A stretch of 8,070 nt of DNA from Rickettsiales bacterium (GCA_027489915.1 JAIXZB010000013.1:1-8070), one strand, 5' to 3'; positions 1-6,903 are shown, numbered from the stretch's first letter. Notes: generated from the letters alone by a model not told the origin. Program-made: numbers and translations.

Positions 1-169
1 TTCGGGCGAGATACAGAAATACCTAAGTGCGCGCGGGCTGCCTGTGACCTATTTGATTACACAAGAGGGCAAAATCACTCACCGGTTTATTGGTGCGACC
101 GATTGGCTGAGTGATGACGCACTTGAGCCAGTGAAGGCGGCACTTACAGCGCAAAGTGTGGCAAAATAA
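1..169 (+). CDS. C-terminal fragment of a thioredoxin-fold (TlpA/ResA-like) protein
   Basis: Only the last 55 or so codons are present; the reading frame enters from the left edge (first full codon at base 2) and ends at TAA 167-169. The segment GLPVTYLITQEGKITHRFIG matches the second half of a TlpA/ResA-type thioredoxin fold: the Gly-Leu-Pro-Val-Thr stretch is the cis-proline loop, followed by a beta-hairpin with the usual 'EGKI..R..G' turn, then GATDW and a C-terminal helix. In this family such proteins are membrane-anchored or periplasmic thiol-disulfide oxidoreductases used in cytochrome c maturation or oxidative folding. The catalytic CxxC, which would lie upstream, is outside the window, so activity cannot be judged. 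The gene's 3' end overlaps the 3' end of the convergent HAD gene by 26 bp, leaving no room for a terminator between them. Confidence 0.7.
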   Translation, partial: SGEIQKYLSARGLPVTYLITQEGKITHRFIGATDWLSDDALEPVKAALTAQSVAK

Positions 170-980
170 AGGTAGGGGTTGCGCCATACACAGCGCATTC
201 GCTACGGGCTTTTTCTTCGGAGATATTGGGGTGCGATACGGCCATGATGCCGCCAGTGATGAGCACCGAATCGATACCTGCGCGGTTAGCGCCTAATATA
301 TCGGTGGTGGCAGAATCGCCAAAGGCAAGCACACGCGAAGTGTCACTTATATTAAGTGCATGCAGGATGCGTTCATAGACAGCAAGATACGGCTTGCCGA
401 TGCGGTGAACAGGGCCGCCTAGTGCCTCATACATTCCTGCGACTACACCTGCACAGAGCATGTGGGTGCCATCAAGTTTTACCACCTCGCGGTCTGGGTT
501 GATGCAGAGCAGGGGCAGATTATAGGCGAGCAGATGTTGCAATGTGGGCATGATGGCGTCTTGCGGTTGGAAATCGACTTCAAACCCAGTGTTGAGGACA
601 AAATCCGCATCGGCAGGGTGTTCTGCGCGGGTGTATGCGGGGGCATCGGCAAGTACATCTTCATCCTTGCTTGGGCCGAGGTAATAGTAGCGCGTACCAA
701 ACCGTGACGTATCGCTTGTAAGCTGCAAAAACGCTTCCTCTCCCGAGGTGAGAAGCATGTCGTACATGCTATCTTCGATGCTTAAGTTTCGCAGCACATC
801 GCGCGCTTTACTGGCACGGCGAGGAGCGTTGGAAAGAAGGGCGAGTTTGATGCCTGCTTTGCGTAGTGCATGCAGTGTGTCTTTTGCTTTGGGATACAAA
901 GCTGTGCCATCGTGAATCACGCCCCACAAATCAATGATGGAAACGTCGTAATGCTCGGTGAGGTGGGGCAGGGTGAGCAT
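144..980 (-). CDS. HAD superfamily IIA hydrolase, NagD-like (DLWGV-type)
   Basis: 278 aa, a cytoplasmic protein with no signal peptide. HAD motif I is IIDLWGVIHDG (nucleophile Asp17), motif II is LLSNAPR (Ser50-Asn51), the motif III lysine is Lys196 in IGKP, and motif IV is FGDSATTDILGANRAG (Asp222, Asp227). The long insert between motifs II and III is the C2 cap that defines subclass IIA, as in NagD and 4-nitrophenylphosphatase-like proteins. The position two after the nucleophile, normally the Asp general acid, is Trp19; I recall DLWGV as a signature of one proteobacterial HAD-IIA group (TIGR01459-like), so this is probably a family trait. The true substrate is unknown; a small phosphorylated metabolite is the default guess. 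The ATG shares one base with the lysK stop (TAATG on the minus strand), so the two genes are probably cotranscribed and translationally coupled. Confidence 0.85.
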   Translation of the reverse strand: MLTLPHLTEHYDVSIIDLWGVIHDGTALYPKAKDTLHALRKAGIKLALLSNAPRRASKARDVLRNLSIEDSMYDMLLTSGEEAFLQLTSDTSRFGTRYYYLGPSKDEDVLADAPAYTRAEHPADADFVLNTGFEVDFQPQDAIMPTLQHLLAYNLPLLCINPDREVVKLDGTHMLCAGVVAGMYEALGGPVHRIGKPYLAVYERILHALNISDTSRVLAFGDSATTDILGANRAGIDSVLITGGIMAVSHPNISEEKARSECAVYGATPTFILPHFAL

Positions 981-2566
981 TAGGCGGCAACTGCTCCGCT
1001 GCGGCTCAAGGCTTCATCAATCAAGGCGATGGTTTCGCTGTAACCATACAGTGCGATGAACGAGCCCATGCGCGGGCCTTGCTGCGAACCAAGCAAGGTT
1101 TCGTACATGGCTTTGAACCAATCGCGCATGGTTTCTTTGCTGTAATAGGTGCGCCCGAGTTCATAGATTTTTTCTTGGATGATGTCGGACGCTGTGCCCT
1201 CGGTGAGGGTGGTGAGGTAGCTGCGTAAATCAGAAAGCGCGAGGCGTTCGGTTTCCGTTGCCGCGCGGAATTGTTTGGTGGGCTTCACAAAATCATGGAA
1301 ATAACGCACGGCGAAGTGGCAGAGTTTATCGAGCATGGGTGAATTCTCAGGCATGGCATGCGGCAGTTCACGCTTCAGGAAGCCCCATAGCACCGATGCG
1401 TTATCGGGGTTACACGCTGAAGCTAGATTGAGCAGCATGCTGAATTTAATAGAGGCTTCAAGTGCCGGCGGATTACCGTTATGGATGTGCCAGACAGGAT
1501 TTTCGATGCGGGCAAGTGCATCGGTTTCGTTATGGTATTTCTCTAAGTAGCCGATGTAATCGTCGACCTGCTGGGGAATCACATCGAAATGCAATTTTTT
1601 GGCACGGCGTGGGTTAATGAACATATACAGCGCCAATGATTCGGTGGGCGCATAGGTGAGCCATTCATCGATGGTGATGCCGTTGCCTTTGGATTTGGAA
1701 ATTTTCTGGCCGTTTTCATCGAGAAACAGTTCAAACATGAATTGCTGTGGCGGCGTGCCGCCGGCGATTTTGCAGATGGCATCATACAGCGTGGCAGAGA
1801 CGAGATGGTCTTTGCCATACATTTCATAATCGACCCCAAGTGCCGCCCAGCGCATACCCATATCGGGCTTCCATTGCAGCTTACAATGCCCACCTGTGAC
1901 GGGCGTTTCGACTTCTGAGCCATCTTCTTCGATGTAAGTAATCGTGCCTTTTTCCACATTAGTGGCGACCACTTTTGCGAGCAGCACTTTGCCCGATATG
2001 TGGGAAACAGGTAGAAAAGGAGAGTAGGTTTGCTGACGCTCTTCACCCAGTGTCGGCAGCATGACTTTCATCACTTTATCATACGAGGCGAGGATGCTGA
2101 GTAGCGCTTTATCGAATGCACCACTTTTATAGGTTTCGGTGGAGGAGATGAATTCATATTCAAACCCGAACGTATCCAGAAAAGCACGCAGACGGGCATT
2201 CATGTGATGGCCAAAGCTCTCGTGGGTGCCAAACGGATCGGGCACGGAGGTGAGCGGTTTGCCGAGATTTGCGGCAATCAGTTCGGCGTTAGGCAGGTTA
2301 TCGGGCACTTTGCGCAGGCCGTCCATATCATCGGAAAAGCAGATAAGGCGGGTTTTCATGCCTGAAATCTGCTCGAACGCATGGCGCACCATGCTGGTGC
2401 GGGCGACTTCGCCAAACGTGCCGATATGGGGAAGGCCCGAGGGCCCGTAACCTGTTTCAAGCAGCACCACATCCTTGGTGGGCAGGGTTTTGAGGCGTTC
2501 CAGTAGGGCGAATGCTTCAACGAATGGCCAGGCTTTTGCGCCTGTTGCGAGGGATGTAAGGGACAT
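980..2566 (-). CDS. lysK: Lysyl-tRNA synthetase, class I
   Basis: 528 aa cytoplasmic enzyme that charges tRNA-Lys with lysine using ATP. It is a class I (Rossmann-fold) synthetase: the HIGH-type signature is GPSGLPHIGTFGEVART (HIGT at residues 47-50) and the KMSKS-type signature is KISKSKGNG (about 288-296). Between them lie the LysRS1-like stretches ICFSDDMDGLRKVP (about 75-88) and YGKDH (250-254). The rest is a helical anticodon-binding region, and the length is normal for the family. Class I LysRS is unrelated to the class II enzyme (LysS) of most bacteria; it is typical of archaea, spirochaetes and many Alphaproteobacteria. The chosen ATG has an AAGG six bases upstream (plus-strand 2573-2576). 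The gene is divergent from the SPOR gene and first of a two-gene unit with the HAD gene. Confidence 0.95.
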   Translation of the reverse strand: MSLTSLATGAKAWPFVEAFALLERLKTLPTKDVVLLETGYGPSGLPHIGTFGEVARTSMVRHAFEQISGMKTRLICFSDDMDGLRKVPDNLPNAELIAANLGKPLTSVPDPFGTHESFGHHMNARLRAFLDTFGFEYEFISSTETYKSGAFDKALLSILASYDKVMKVMLPTLGEERQQTYSPFLPVSHISGKVLLAKVVATNVEKGTITYIEEDGSEVETPVTGGHCKLQWKPDMGMRWAALGVDYEMYGKDHLVSATLYDAICKIAGGTPPQQFMFELFLDENGQKISKSKGNGITIDEWLTYAPTESLALYMFINPRRAKKLHFDVIPQQVDDYIGYLEKYHNETDALARIENPVWHIHNGNPPALEASIKFSMLLNLASACNPDNASVLWGFLKRELPHAMPENSPMLDKLCHFAVRYFHDFVKPTKQFRAATETERLALSDLRSYLTTLTEGTASDIIQEKIYELGRTYYSKETMRDWFKAMYETLLGSQQGPRMGSFIALYGYSETIALIDEALSRSGAVAA

Positions 2567-2750
2567 GCGTAACCTTGGTGTTAATACTAATGAATGCTAC
2601 TCACTAAACGAGATAGACCCAATTGTTAACCACAAAATACGGGTTTATCCCGATATTGCTGTGGGTTCCGCGCTGTCACAAAAGGCTTGCAGGCAGGGGC
2701 AGATTACCCTAAACACGTGCAATTAAGTTAACAAATAGCAAGAAATTACC
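2567..2750. promoter_or_regulatory. Divergent intergenic region between lysK and the SPOR gene
   Basis: This 184-bp spacer is more AT-rich than the flanking genes and must hold the promoters for both directions. Toward the SPOR gene, TTGCAG (2687-2692), a 17-base spacer and TAAACA (2710-2715) form a weak sigma70-like pair, giving a leader of roughly 30 bases. Toward lysK, minus-strand TTGGGT, 17 bases and TAGCAT is a similarly weak pair. Two GTTAAC palindromes, at 2625-2630 and 2727-2732, are each preceded by AATT. None of these elements is close to consensus, so the region is called on context (two divergent starts) and the individual boxes are guesses. Confidence 0.4.
2573..2576 (-). promoter_or_regulatory. 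Ribosome binding site of lysK
   Basis: On the minus strand the sequence reads AAGG-TTACGC-ATG, a Shine-Dalgarno core six bases from the start codon. It supports 2566 as the translation start rather than an internal methionine. Confidence 0.55.
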
Positions 2751-2828
2751 ATGAAACGTGTGTTTTCTCTCGCCACCCAAGTGGCCTGTTCTTTTGTAGT
2801 GCTCGCAACAACCACCTCGGCGCTGGCG
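2751..2828 (+). other. Signal peptide of the SPOR protein
   Basis: The first 26 codons encode MKR, then a hydrophobic stretch rich in Val, Leu, Ala and Phe, ending in Ser-Ala-Leu-Ala before Lys27. This is a classic signal peptidase I site (A-x-A). The only Cys here (Cys13) is mid-core and not in a lipobox, so a lipoprotein is unlikely. Confidence 0.75.
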
Positions 2829-4709
2829 AAGCCTGCAAGCGTGTTCATGCTGCAGTTTGGTTCGTTTGAATCGGCGCAGGAAGCGAATCAGCGCGTGGAT
2901 TCACTCAAAACAAAACACAGTGGTTTGCTTGGTAACTTCCCATCACGCGTGCAAGAAGTGTCGCTGCCTGACAATTTGACCGTGTACCGCACCCAATCTG
3001 GCCCTGTGGCCAGCCGCGCAGAAGCACAATCTATCTGTGCGCAGCTCGCGAGCAACGGCGATGAGTGCTATGTGGTTGAAACCGCCATGAACATGGCGCC
3101 TGCTGCCACACAAGTGGCAACCGCTTCCAAGCCTGCTGATGTGAGCTTTATGAAGCCCAAAGCGGCGGCGCCTGTAGTGGAGATGGTGGATACGGATGCA
3201 ACACCTTCGAAAGCCCCAGCAGTATCGCCTGCAAACATTATGCCGCCTTTGCCGAAGGTAGAAAAGCCTTCGACCAGCATGAGTGCTGTGAAAGCATTGG
3301 AATCTGCGCCGCCTATCTCGAAAGCGACAACTGTTAAAGAGGTTGTTGAGCAGACGGAAGAAGTTGAAGTAGTGAATGCGCCAAAGGCAGCGCCAGCTAA
3401 AGAAAGCAAAGGCTTCTGGGCAAGCCTCAACCCGTTCTCGGATGATGAAGAAGACGTGGTTGCTGTCAAAGCGCCTGCCAAAGAAAAAATGGCCAATGAA
3501 GAAATGGAAGTGGTGGACGTGACCCCAGAGCTTCCAGAGGTAAAAATTCTTGAGAAGCCAAAAGCGATGGAAGTAGTTACTTCCGAGCCTGTAATTAACG
3601 AGCGCCCGGTTGTGTCGCTTCCTGTTGTGCCTACTGGGGTGCCGCAATCATCGGAAGTTGCGTCTTCGTTGCCACTGCCGCCACCTCCTGCCATGAACAG
3701 TGCTGCAAAAGAGATTTTCACGCGCAATCAGCAGGAAGCGCCTGAGATTACGGGCACGGTTCCAAGCATTGCGCCAGCGGGTGCAGCGCCTATCCGTGTG
3801 ACAGAAAATGCGCCATTTGCGAAAGCAAGCAACGAAACATTAGCGCGTGCCGGCAAGCCTGTTTCGGTGAGCAGCGGCGATGGCAATGTGAAAGTGGGTG
3901 AAGCACAACGTGTGCCTGTGACCAACGATGCAGTTATAAGCGCACCATCGAGCCCAATGTATGTGCCATCAGGAAGCTCGGTTGCACCTGCCGATGCATC
4001 GATTCCACTACGCAATGGGGCTCGTGCCATTACGCCACCTGCAGGCGAACTTGCCGCTCCTGAAGTGGTGCTACCAGCAAGTCAGAACATGCAAAAAACC
4101 CTCTGGGCAGAGCTTGCGCCATACAAAGATGCAGCGTCAGCACTTGCCTTCTGGGATAAGTTCCGCAGCAAAAACCCAGATTTCCCTGTTGTGCGTGTAC
4201 GCGTGATTCAATCTTACGCGCAAAAAACCCGTGGTGCAGAAGATGTAGCACTGCGCGTGGGGCCATTTGCCAAGAAAGAATCCATCGCGTATCTTTGCGG
4301 CCAGTTCAAGGAAGTCTACAGCCTCAAGTGCGGACAAGTAGTGGACATGGGTGTATCGTCATCGCAAACCGATGCACGCACCCGCGCAATGCAGGGGGAG
4401 GCAAACCTTGCCACACAATCCATCACCGCGCAGAACGCACCACAGATGCAGGGCACGTACTGGTTACAGCTTGGTACCTACCCAAACCTTGCGCAGGCGC
4501 AAAATACCTGGGGTGATTTGAAACAACGTTACCCAAACGCGATGACGGGGATGAACCCTAATATTGCAGTACCTGCACTCTCAAGCGGTGCTCGCCCAAC
4601 TTACCGCTTGCGTGGTGGGCCGTTTGCGACTGAACTTGCAGCCACCAAAGCATGCCTTGCACTCAAGAGTGCAGGCGGTAACTGCATCGTGTCTGGCAAC
4701 ACCCAGTAA
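2751..4709 (+). CDS. Exported protein with three SPOR-like domains
   Basis: 652 aa. Residues 1-26 form a Sec signal peptide (MKR n-region, hydrophobic core, ALA-K cleavage site), so the mature protein should be periplasmic or outer-membrane associated. Three SPOR-like modules are visible: residues 29-109 (VFMLQFGSFES...YRTQSGPVASRAEA), about 449-533 (LWAELAPYKDA...LRVGPFAKKES) and about 567-648 (GTYWLQLGTYPNL...YRLRGGPFATEL). SPOR domains bind denuded peptidoglycan glycans, often at the septum. Each module has a Cys pair nine or ten residues apart near its end (96/106, 516/527, 635/645), suggesting a disulfide in each. Residues 110-445 are a low-complexity Pro/Ala/Val/Glu/Lys linker with one aromatic island, GFWASLNPF (221-229), before an acidic DDEED. 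The start is set by the signal peptide; its Shine-Dalgarno is poor. A cell-division or envelope role is inference. The middle module is the most divergent. Confidence 0.85.
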   Translation: MKRVFSLATQVACSFVVLATTTSALAKPASVFMLQFGSFESAQEANQRVDSLKTKHSGLLGNFPSRVQEVSLPDNLTVYRTQSGPVASRAEAQSICAQLASNGDECYVVETAMNMAPAATQVATASKPADVSFMKPKAAAPVVEMVDTDATPSKAPAVSPANIMPPLPKVEKPSTSMSAVKALESAPPISKATTVKEVVEQTEEVEVVNAPKAAPAKESKGFWASLNPFSDDEEDVVAVKAPAKEKMANEEMEVVDVTPELPEVKILEKPKAMEVVTSEPVINERPVVSLPVVPTGVPQSSEVASSLPLPPPPAMNSAAKEIFTRNQQEAPEITGTVPSIAPAGAAPIRVTENAPFAKASNETLARAGKPVSVSSGDGNVKVGEAQRVPVTNDAVISAPSSPMYVPSGSSVAPADASIPLRNGARAITPPAGELAAPEVVLPASQNMQKTLWAELAPYKDAASALAFWDKFRSKNPDFPVVRVRVIQSYAQKTRGAEDVALRVGPFAKKESIAYLCGQFKEVYSLKCGQVVDMGVSSSQTDARTRAMQGEANLATQSITAQNAPQMQGTYWLQLGTYPNLAQAQNTWGDLKQRYPNAMTGMNPNIAVPALSSGARPTYRLRGGPFATELAATKACLALKSAGGNCIVSGNTQ

Positions 4710-4741
4710 GCGTAATTTATATTTCAGGAACGGATCTGGTT

Positions 4742-5854
4742 ATGATGATAACCGTCATTGGCAATCGCCCGCAATTTATCAAAATGGCTCCTATTTCCGC
4801 TGAAATTGCGCGCCGTGGGCTTAGTGAATATATTGTGCATACTGGCCAGCATTACGATGATGCGATGTCGGATGTATTTTTCCGTGAAATGAACATTCCA
4901 AGCCCGCATGTGCAGCTTGCGCTTGATGGAAAAAACCACGCCAAAATGACGGCCGAAATGATGGTGAAAATCGATGATGTGGTGGAACAAACGGGTGCAA
5001 AAACCATGCTGATTTATGGCGACACCAACAGCACGCTCGCGGCTACATTGGTGGCAGTAAAACGCCATATGCCCATCGCCCATGTCGAAGCTGGGCCGCG
5101 CACGTATGATAAAACTTCGCCTGAAGAAGTGAACCGTGTGATTGCCGATTATTCGGCCAGCTTGCGGTTTTGCCCCGATGAGATTTCAGTTGAAAACCTC
5201 GCGCGTGAAACCATGACCGATGGGGTGATGTTTACGGGTGATTTGATGTATGATTCGTACCTGATGTTTGCGGCGCGTGCAGCAGAGCAGTCTGATATTG
5301 TATCGCGCTTAGGTTTGGCAGGAAAACGCTATGCGTTGATGACATCGCACCGCCCGAATAATACGGATAGTGCTGCTGCGATTGCGGGCATGGTTGCGCT
5401 GCTTGAGGGCACGCCGATGACGATTGTATTTGCCGTGCACCCACGCACGAAAGCTGCACTGACGCGCGAAGGCATGTGGGAAAAAGTGCAAGCACTGCCA
5501 AATGTGATTATCACTGGCCCGCTTGGCTATATTGATATGTTGGCAGTGCTGGAATCGTGCGAGATTGTGCTTACCGATTCGGGGGGATTGCAGAAGGAGG
5601 GCTTCTTTGCAGGCAAGCCAGTGCTGAACCTATTCTATCTTACTCCATGGCCCAATATCGAAGCGAATGGGTGGATACATAATACGGGGTGTTTGGATGT
5701 GGCTGATATGGTCGATATTCATGCGCGTATGGAGCAGTTCAGGCCAACCAGTGAGCGTAAGCCGTTATTTGGCGACGGCACAGCGCGCGTTAAAGTGGTG
5801 GATGCACTCGAAAAATATGGGTTTTTCACTAATCAGGCAGCCAAAGCCGCGTAA
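4742..5854 (+). CDS. Non-hydrolysing UDP-N-acetyl sugar 2-epimerase (WecB/WbpI superfamily)
   Basis: 370 aa cytoplasmic GT-B-fold enzyme of the type that inverts C2 of a UDP-GlcNAc-like sugar to the manno form for surface polysaccharides. Seen: GNRPQFIKMAPIS (residues 7-19), TGQHYD (34-39), YGDTNSTLA (92-100, Asp94), HVEAGPRT (114-121, Glu116), PEEVNR (127-132), TSHRPNN (201-207, His203) and DSGGLQKEGFF (279-289). These cover the acidic and His residues known to be catalytic in E. coli WecB. The stretches MSDVFFREMNIPSP and YGDTNSTLA, and QKE(G)FF, recall WbpI/WlbD, which act on UDP-GlcNAc3NAcA, more than WecB, so plain UDP-GlcNAc is not certain as substrate. The RDxTE(R/W) loop after the GKPV strand is replaced by LFYLTPWPNIEANGW. 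ATG at 4742 is preferred over 4745 because AGGA lies 12 bases and a GGA seven bases upstream. It follows the SPOR gene by 32 bp. Confidence 0.85.
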   Translation: MMITVIGNRPQFIKMAPISAEIARRGLSEYIVHTGQHYDDAMSDVFFREMNIPSPHVQLALDGKNHAKMTAEMMVKIDDVVEQTGAKTMLIYGDTNSTLAATLVAVKRHMPIAHVEAGPRTYDKTSPEEVNRVIADYSASLRFCPDEISVENLARETMTDGVMFTGDLMYDSYLMFAARAAEQSDIVSRLGLAGKRYALMTSHRPNNTDSAAAIAGMVALLEGTPMTIVFAVHPRTKAALTREGMWEKVQALPNVIITGPLGYIDMLAVLESCEIVLTDSGGLQKEGFFAGKPVLNLFYLTPWPNIEANGWIHNTGCLDVADMVDIHARMEQFRPTSERKPLFGDGTARVKVVDALEKYGFFTNQAAKAA

Positions 5855-5874
5855 GAGTTCCCGCGCGATTAGGC

Positions 5875-5918
5875 TTGACGCCAAAGCCCGCATTCCCTAA
5901 GAGATTGGCGGGTTATGA
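5875..5918 (+). other. Possible imperfect hairpin downstream of the 2-epimerase gene
   Basis: AGCCCGC (5885-5891) can pair with GCGGGTT (5908-5914) with one G-U pair and a loop of about 16 bases; an alternative CGCCA/TGGCG pairing (5879-5883 with 5906-5910) overlaps it. No run of T follows, so it is not a canonical intrinsic terminator. It may be only a chance inverted repeat or a weak attenuator or RNA-processing element. Confidence 0.25.
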
Positions 5919-5951
5919 GGCGTACATCTAACCTATAATAATTCAAAGGAG
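5911..5951 (+). promoter_or_regulatory. Putative promoter and strong ribosome binding site for the SDR operon
   Basis: A perfect TATAAT lies at 5934-5939. The best -35 candidates (GGTTAT 5911-5916 with 17-base spacing, or TTATGA 5913-5918 with 15) are poor. An AAAGGAG Shine-Dalgarno at 5945-5951 sits six bases from the ATG at 5958 and is the strongest in the window. If the TATAAT box is used, transcription would start near 5946, leaving a leader of only about a dozen bases that begins in or just before the Shine-Dalgarno. The ribosome site is solid; the promoter is plausible but unproven. Confidence 0.45.
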
Positions 5952-5957
5952 AATACC

Positions 5958-6902
5958 ATGCGTGTAGTTGTTACAGGAGCGTGCGGACAAGTGGGATCCC
6001 ATGTTGCGGAAATGTTGCTTGCGCGTGGTGATGAAGTGCTTGGTATCGATAATTTAGAAACGGGACGTGCCGAACATCTGCCGCCGCAAAAAAACCTTGA
6101 ACTGGTTATGGGAAGCATTGCTGATAAAAAACTGGTCTATGACGCTATTGCACGCTTCAAGCCCGATGCAATTGTGCATACCGCAGCATCCTACAAAGAC
6201 CCAGAAGATTTTTATAACGATGCACTCACCAACGTGGTGGGTATGGCAAATCTGGTGCAGGCAGCGAAGGCAACGGGCTGCAAGCGCTTCATTTATTTTC
6301 AGACGGCATTATGCTATGGTGTGAAGCCGTTAGAGCAGCCGATTTCGCTTAACCATCCGCGCTTTCCAAATAATTCGAGCTATGCGATTTCAAAGACCGC
6401 AGCCGAAGATTACCTCGAGATTTCTGGCCTCGATTGGGTCAGCTTCCGCTTAGCCAACGTGATTGGCCCGCGCAATACCAGTGGCCCATTACCCATTTTC
6501 TTCCAGCGCTTGAGCCAGGGCAAGCAATGCTTTGTTACCAAAGCGCGCCGTGATTTTGTGTTTGTCGGCGACCTTGCAAAAAATGTGGTGAAAGCGTGCG
6601 ATGGCACAGGTAGCGGCGCATATCACTTCTCCTCTGGTGGCGATGTGGCGATTAAAGAGCTCTATGATGCTGTTGTAAAAGGCATGATGCTCAATGAGTA
6701 TCCGCAGCCTGACGTGCGTGAACTTGGCCCCGATGATGCGCCAAGCATTCTGCTAGACCCAAGCCGTACCTTTGCTGATTTTGGTACTATCACCTTCACC
6801 CCGCTAGAAGAAACCGTGCGTTTGGCAGTGGAGTATTACCGCGAATTTGGTGTGGTCGGGGGCTACACGCACCTGAAGCACGATGAGAAAAAAGCGAGCT
6901 AA
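5958..6902 (+). CDS. Extended SDR, NAD-dependent epimerase/dehydratase, WbmG/WbmH-like (copy 1)
   Basis: 314 aa cytoplasmic nucleotide-sugar enzyme. The Rossmann motif TGACGQVGSH (residues 6-15) and Asp31 in IDNLETG indicate NAD binding. The catalytic set is Thr116 in YFQTALCYG plus Tyr142 and Lys146 in SSYAISKTAAE. HTAASYKDP (74-82), FRLANVIGPRNTSGPLP (163-179) and RRDFVFVGDL (197-206) are hallmarks I associate with the WbmG/WbmH group of Bordetella O-antigen clusters, whose substrates are thought to be UDP-diacetamido-uronic-acid-like sugars. Whether this enzyme epimerises, dehydrates or does something else cannot be told from sequence. The start is fixed by a strong AAAGGAG. The protein is a paralogue of the next gene, one base away, and both end in a GV..Y(T/S)HLK tail. 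An ordinary UDP-glucose 4-epimerase (GalE) is less likely given the motif set. Confidence 0.85.
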   Translation: MRVVVTGACGQVGSHVAEMLLARGDEVLGIDNLETGRAEHLPPQKNLELVMGSIADKKLVYDAIARFKPDAIVHTAASYKDPEDFYNDALTNVVGMANLVQAAKATGCKRFIYFQTALCYGVKPLEQPISLNHPRFPNNSSYAISKTAAEDYLEISGLDWVSFRLANVIGPRNTSGPLPIFFQRLSQGKQCFVTKARRDFVFVGDLAKNVVKACDGTGSGAYHFSSGGDVAIKELYDAVVKGMMLNEYPQPDVRELGPDDAPSILLDPSRTFADFGTITFTPLEETVRLAVEYYREFGVVGGYTHLKHDEKKAS

Positions 6903-6903
6903 C

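Noticed and set aside
149..184. GCGCAA/TTGCGC inverted repeat at the convergent gene ends, considered as a terminator
   Set aside because: The stem is only six base pairs with a 24-base loop and no T-run on either side, so it is not a credible intrinsic terminator.
1579..2046. 155-codon frame antisense-strand mate within lysK (same strand, other frame)
   Set aside because: It lies wholly inside the strongly supported lysK frame, and its translation is a Lys/Ser/Pro-rich shadow without motifs.
2475..2726. 83-codon plus-strand frame running from lysK into the divergent spacer
   Set aside because: It begins antisense to lysK, has no recognisable domain and no convincing ribosome site, and ends in the promoter region. 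It looks like a chance frame.
2943..3727. Two long open frames on the minus strand (219 and 234 codons) inside the SPOR gene
   Set aside because: Their translations are low-complexity (Ser/Thr/Gly-rich or His/Arg/Phe-rich), as expected for the complement of a Pro/Ala/Glu/Lys-rich linker. There is no domain, and the sense frame has a signal peptide and SPOR modules.
6883..6903. Upstream ATG for SDR copy 2
   Set aside because: It would add MRKKRAN before the first Rossmann strand and overlap copy 1. The 6904 start matches the N-terminus of copy 1 and the family.
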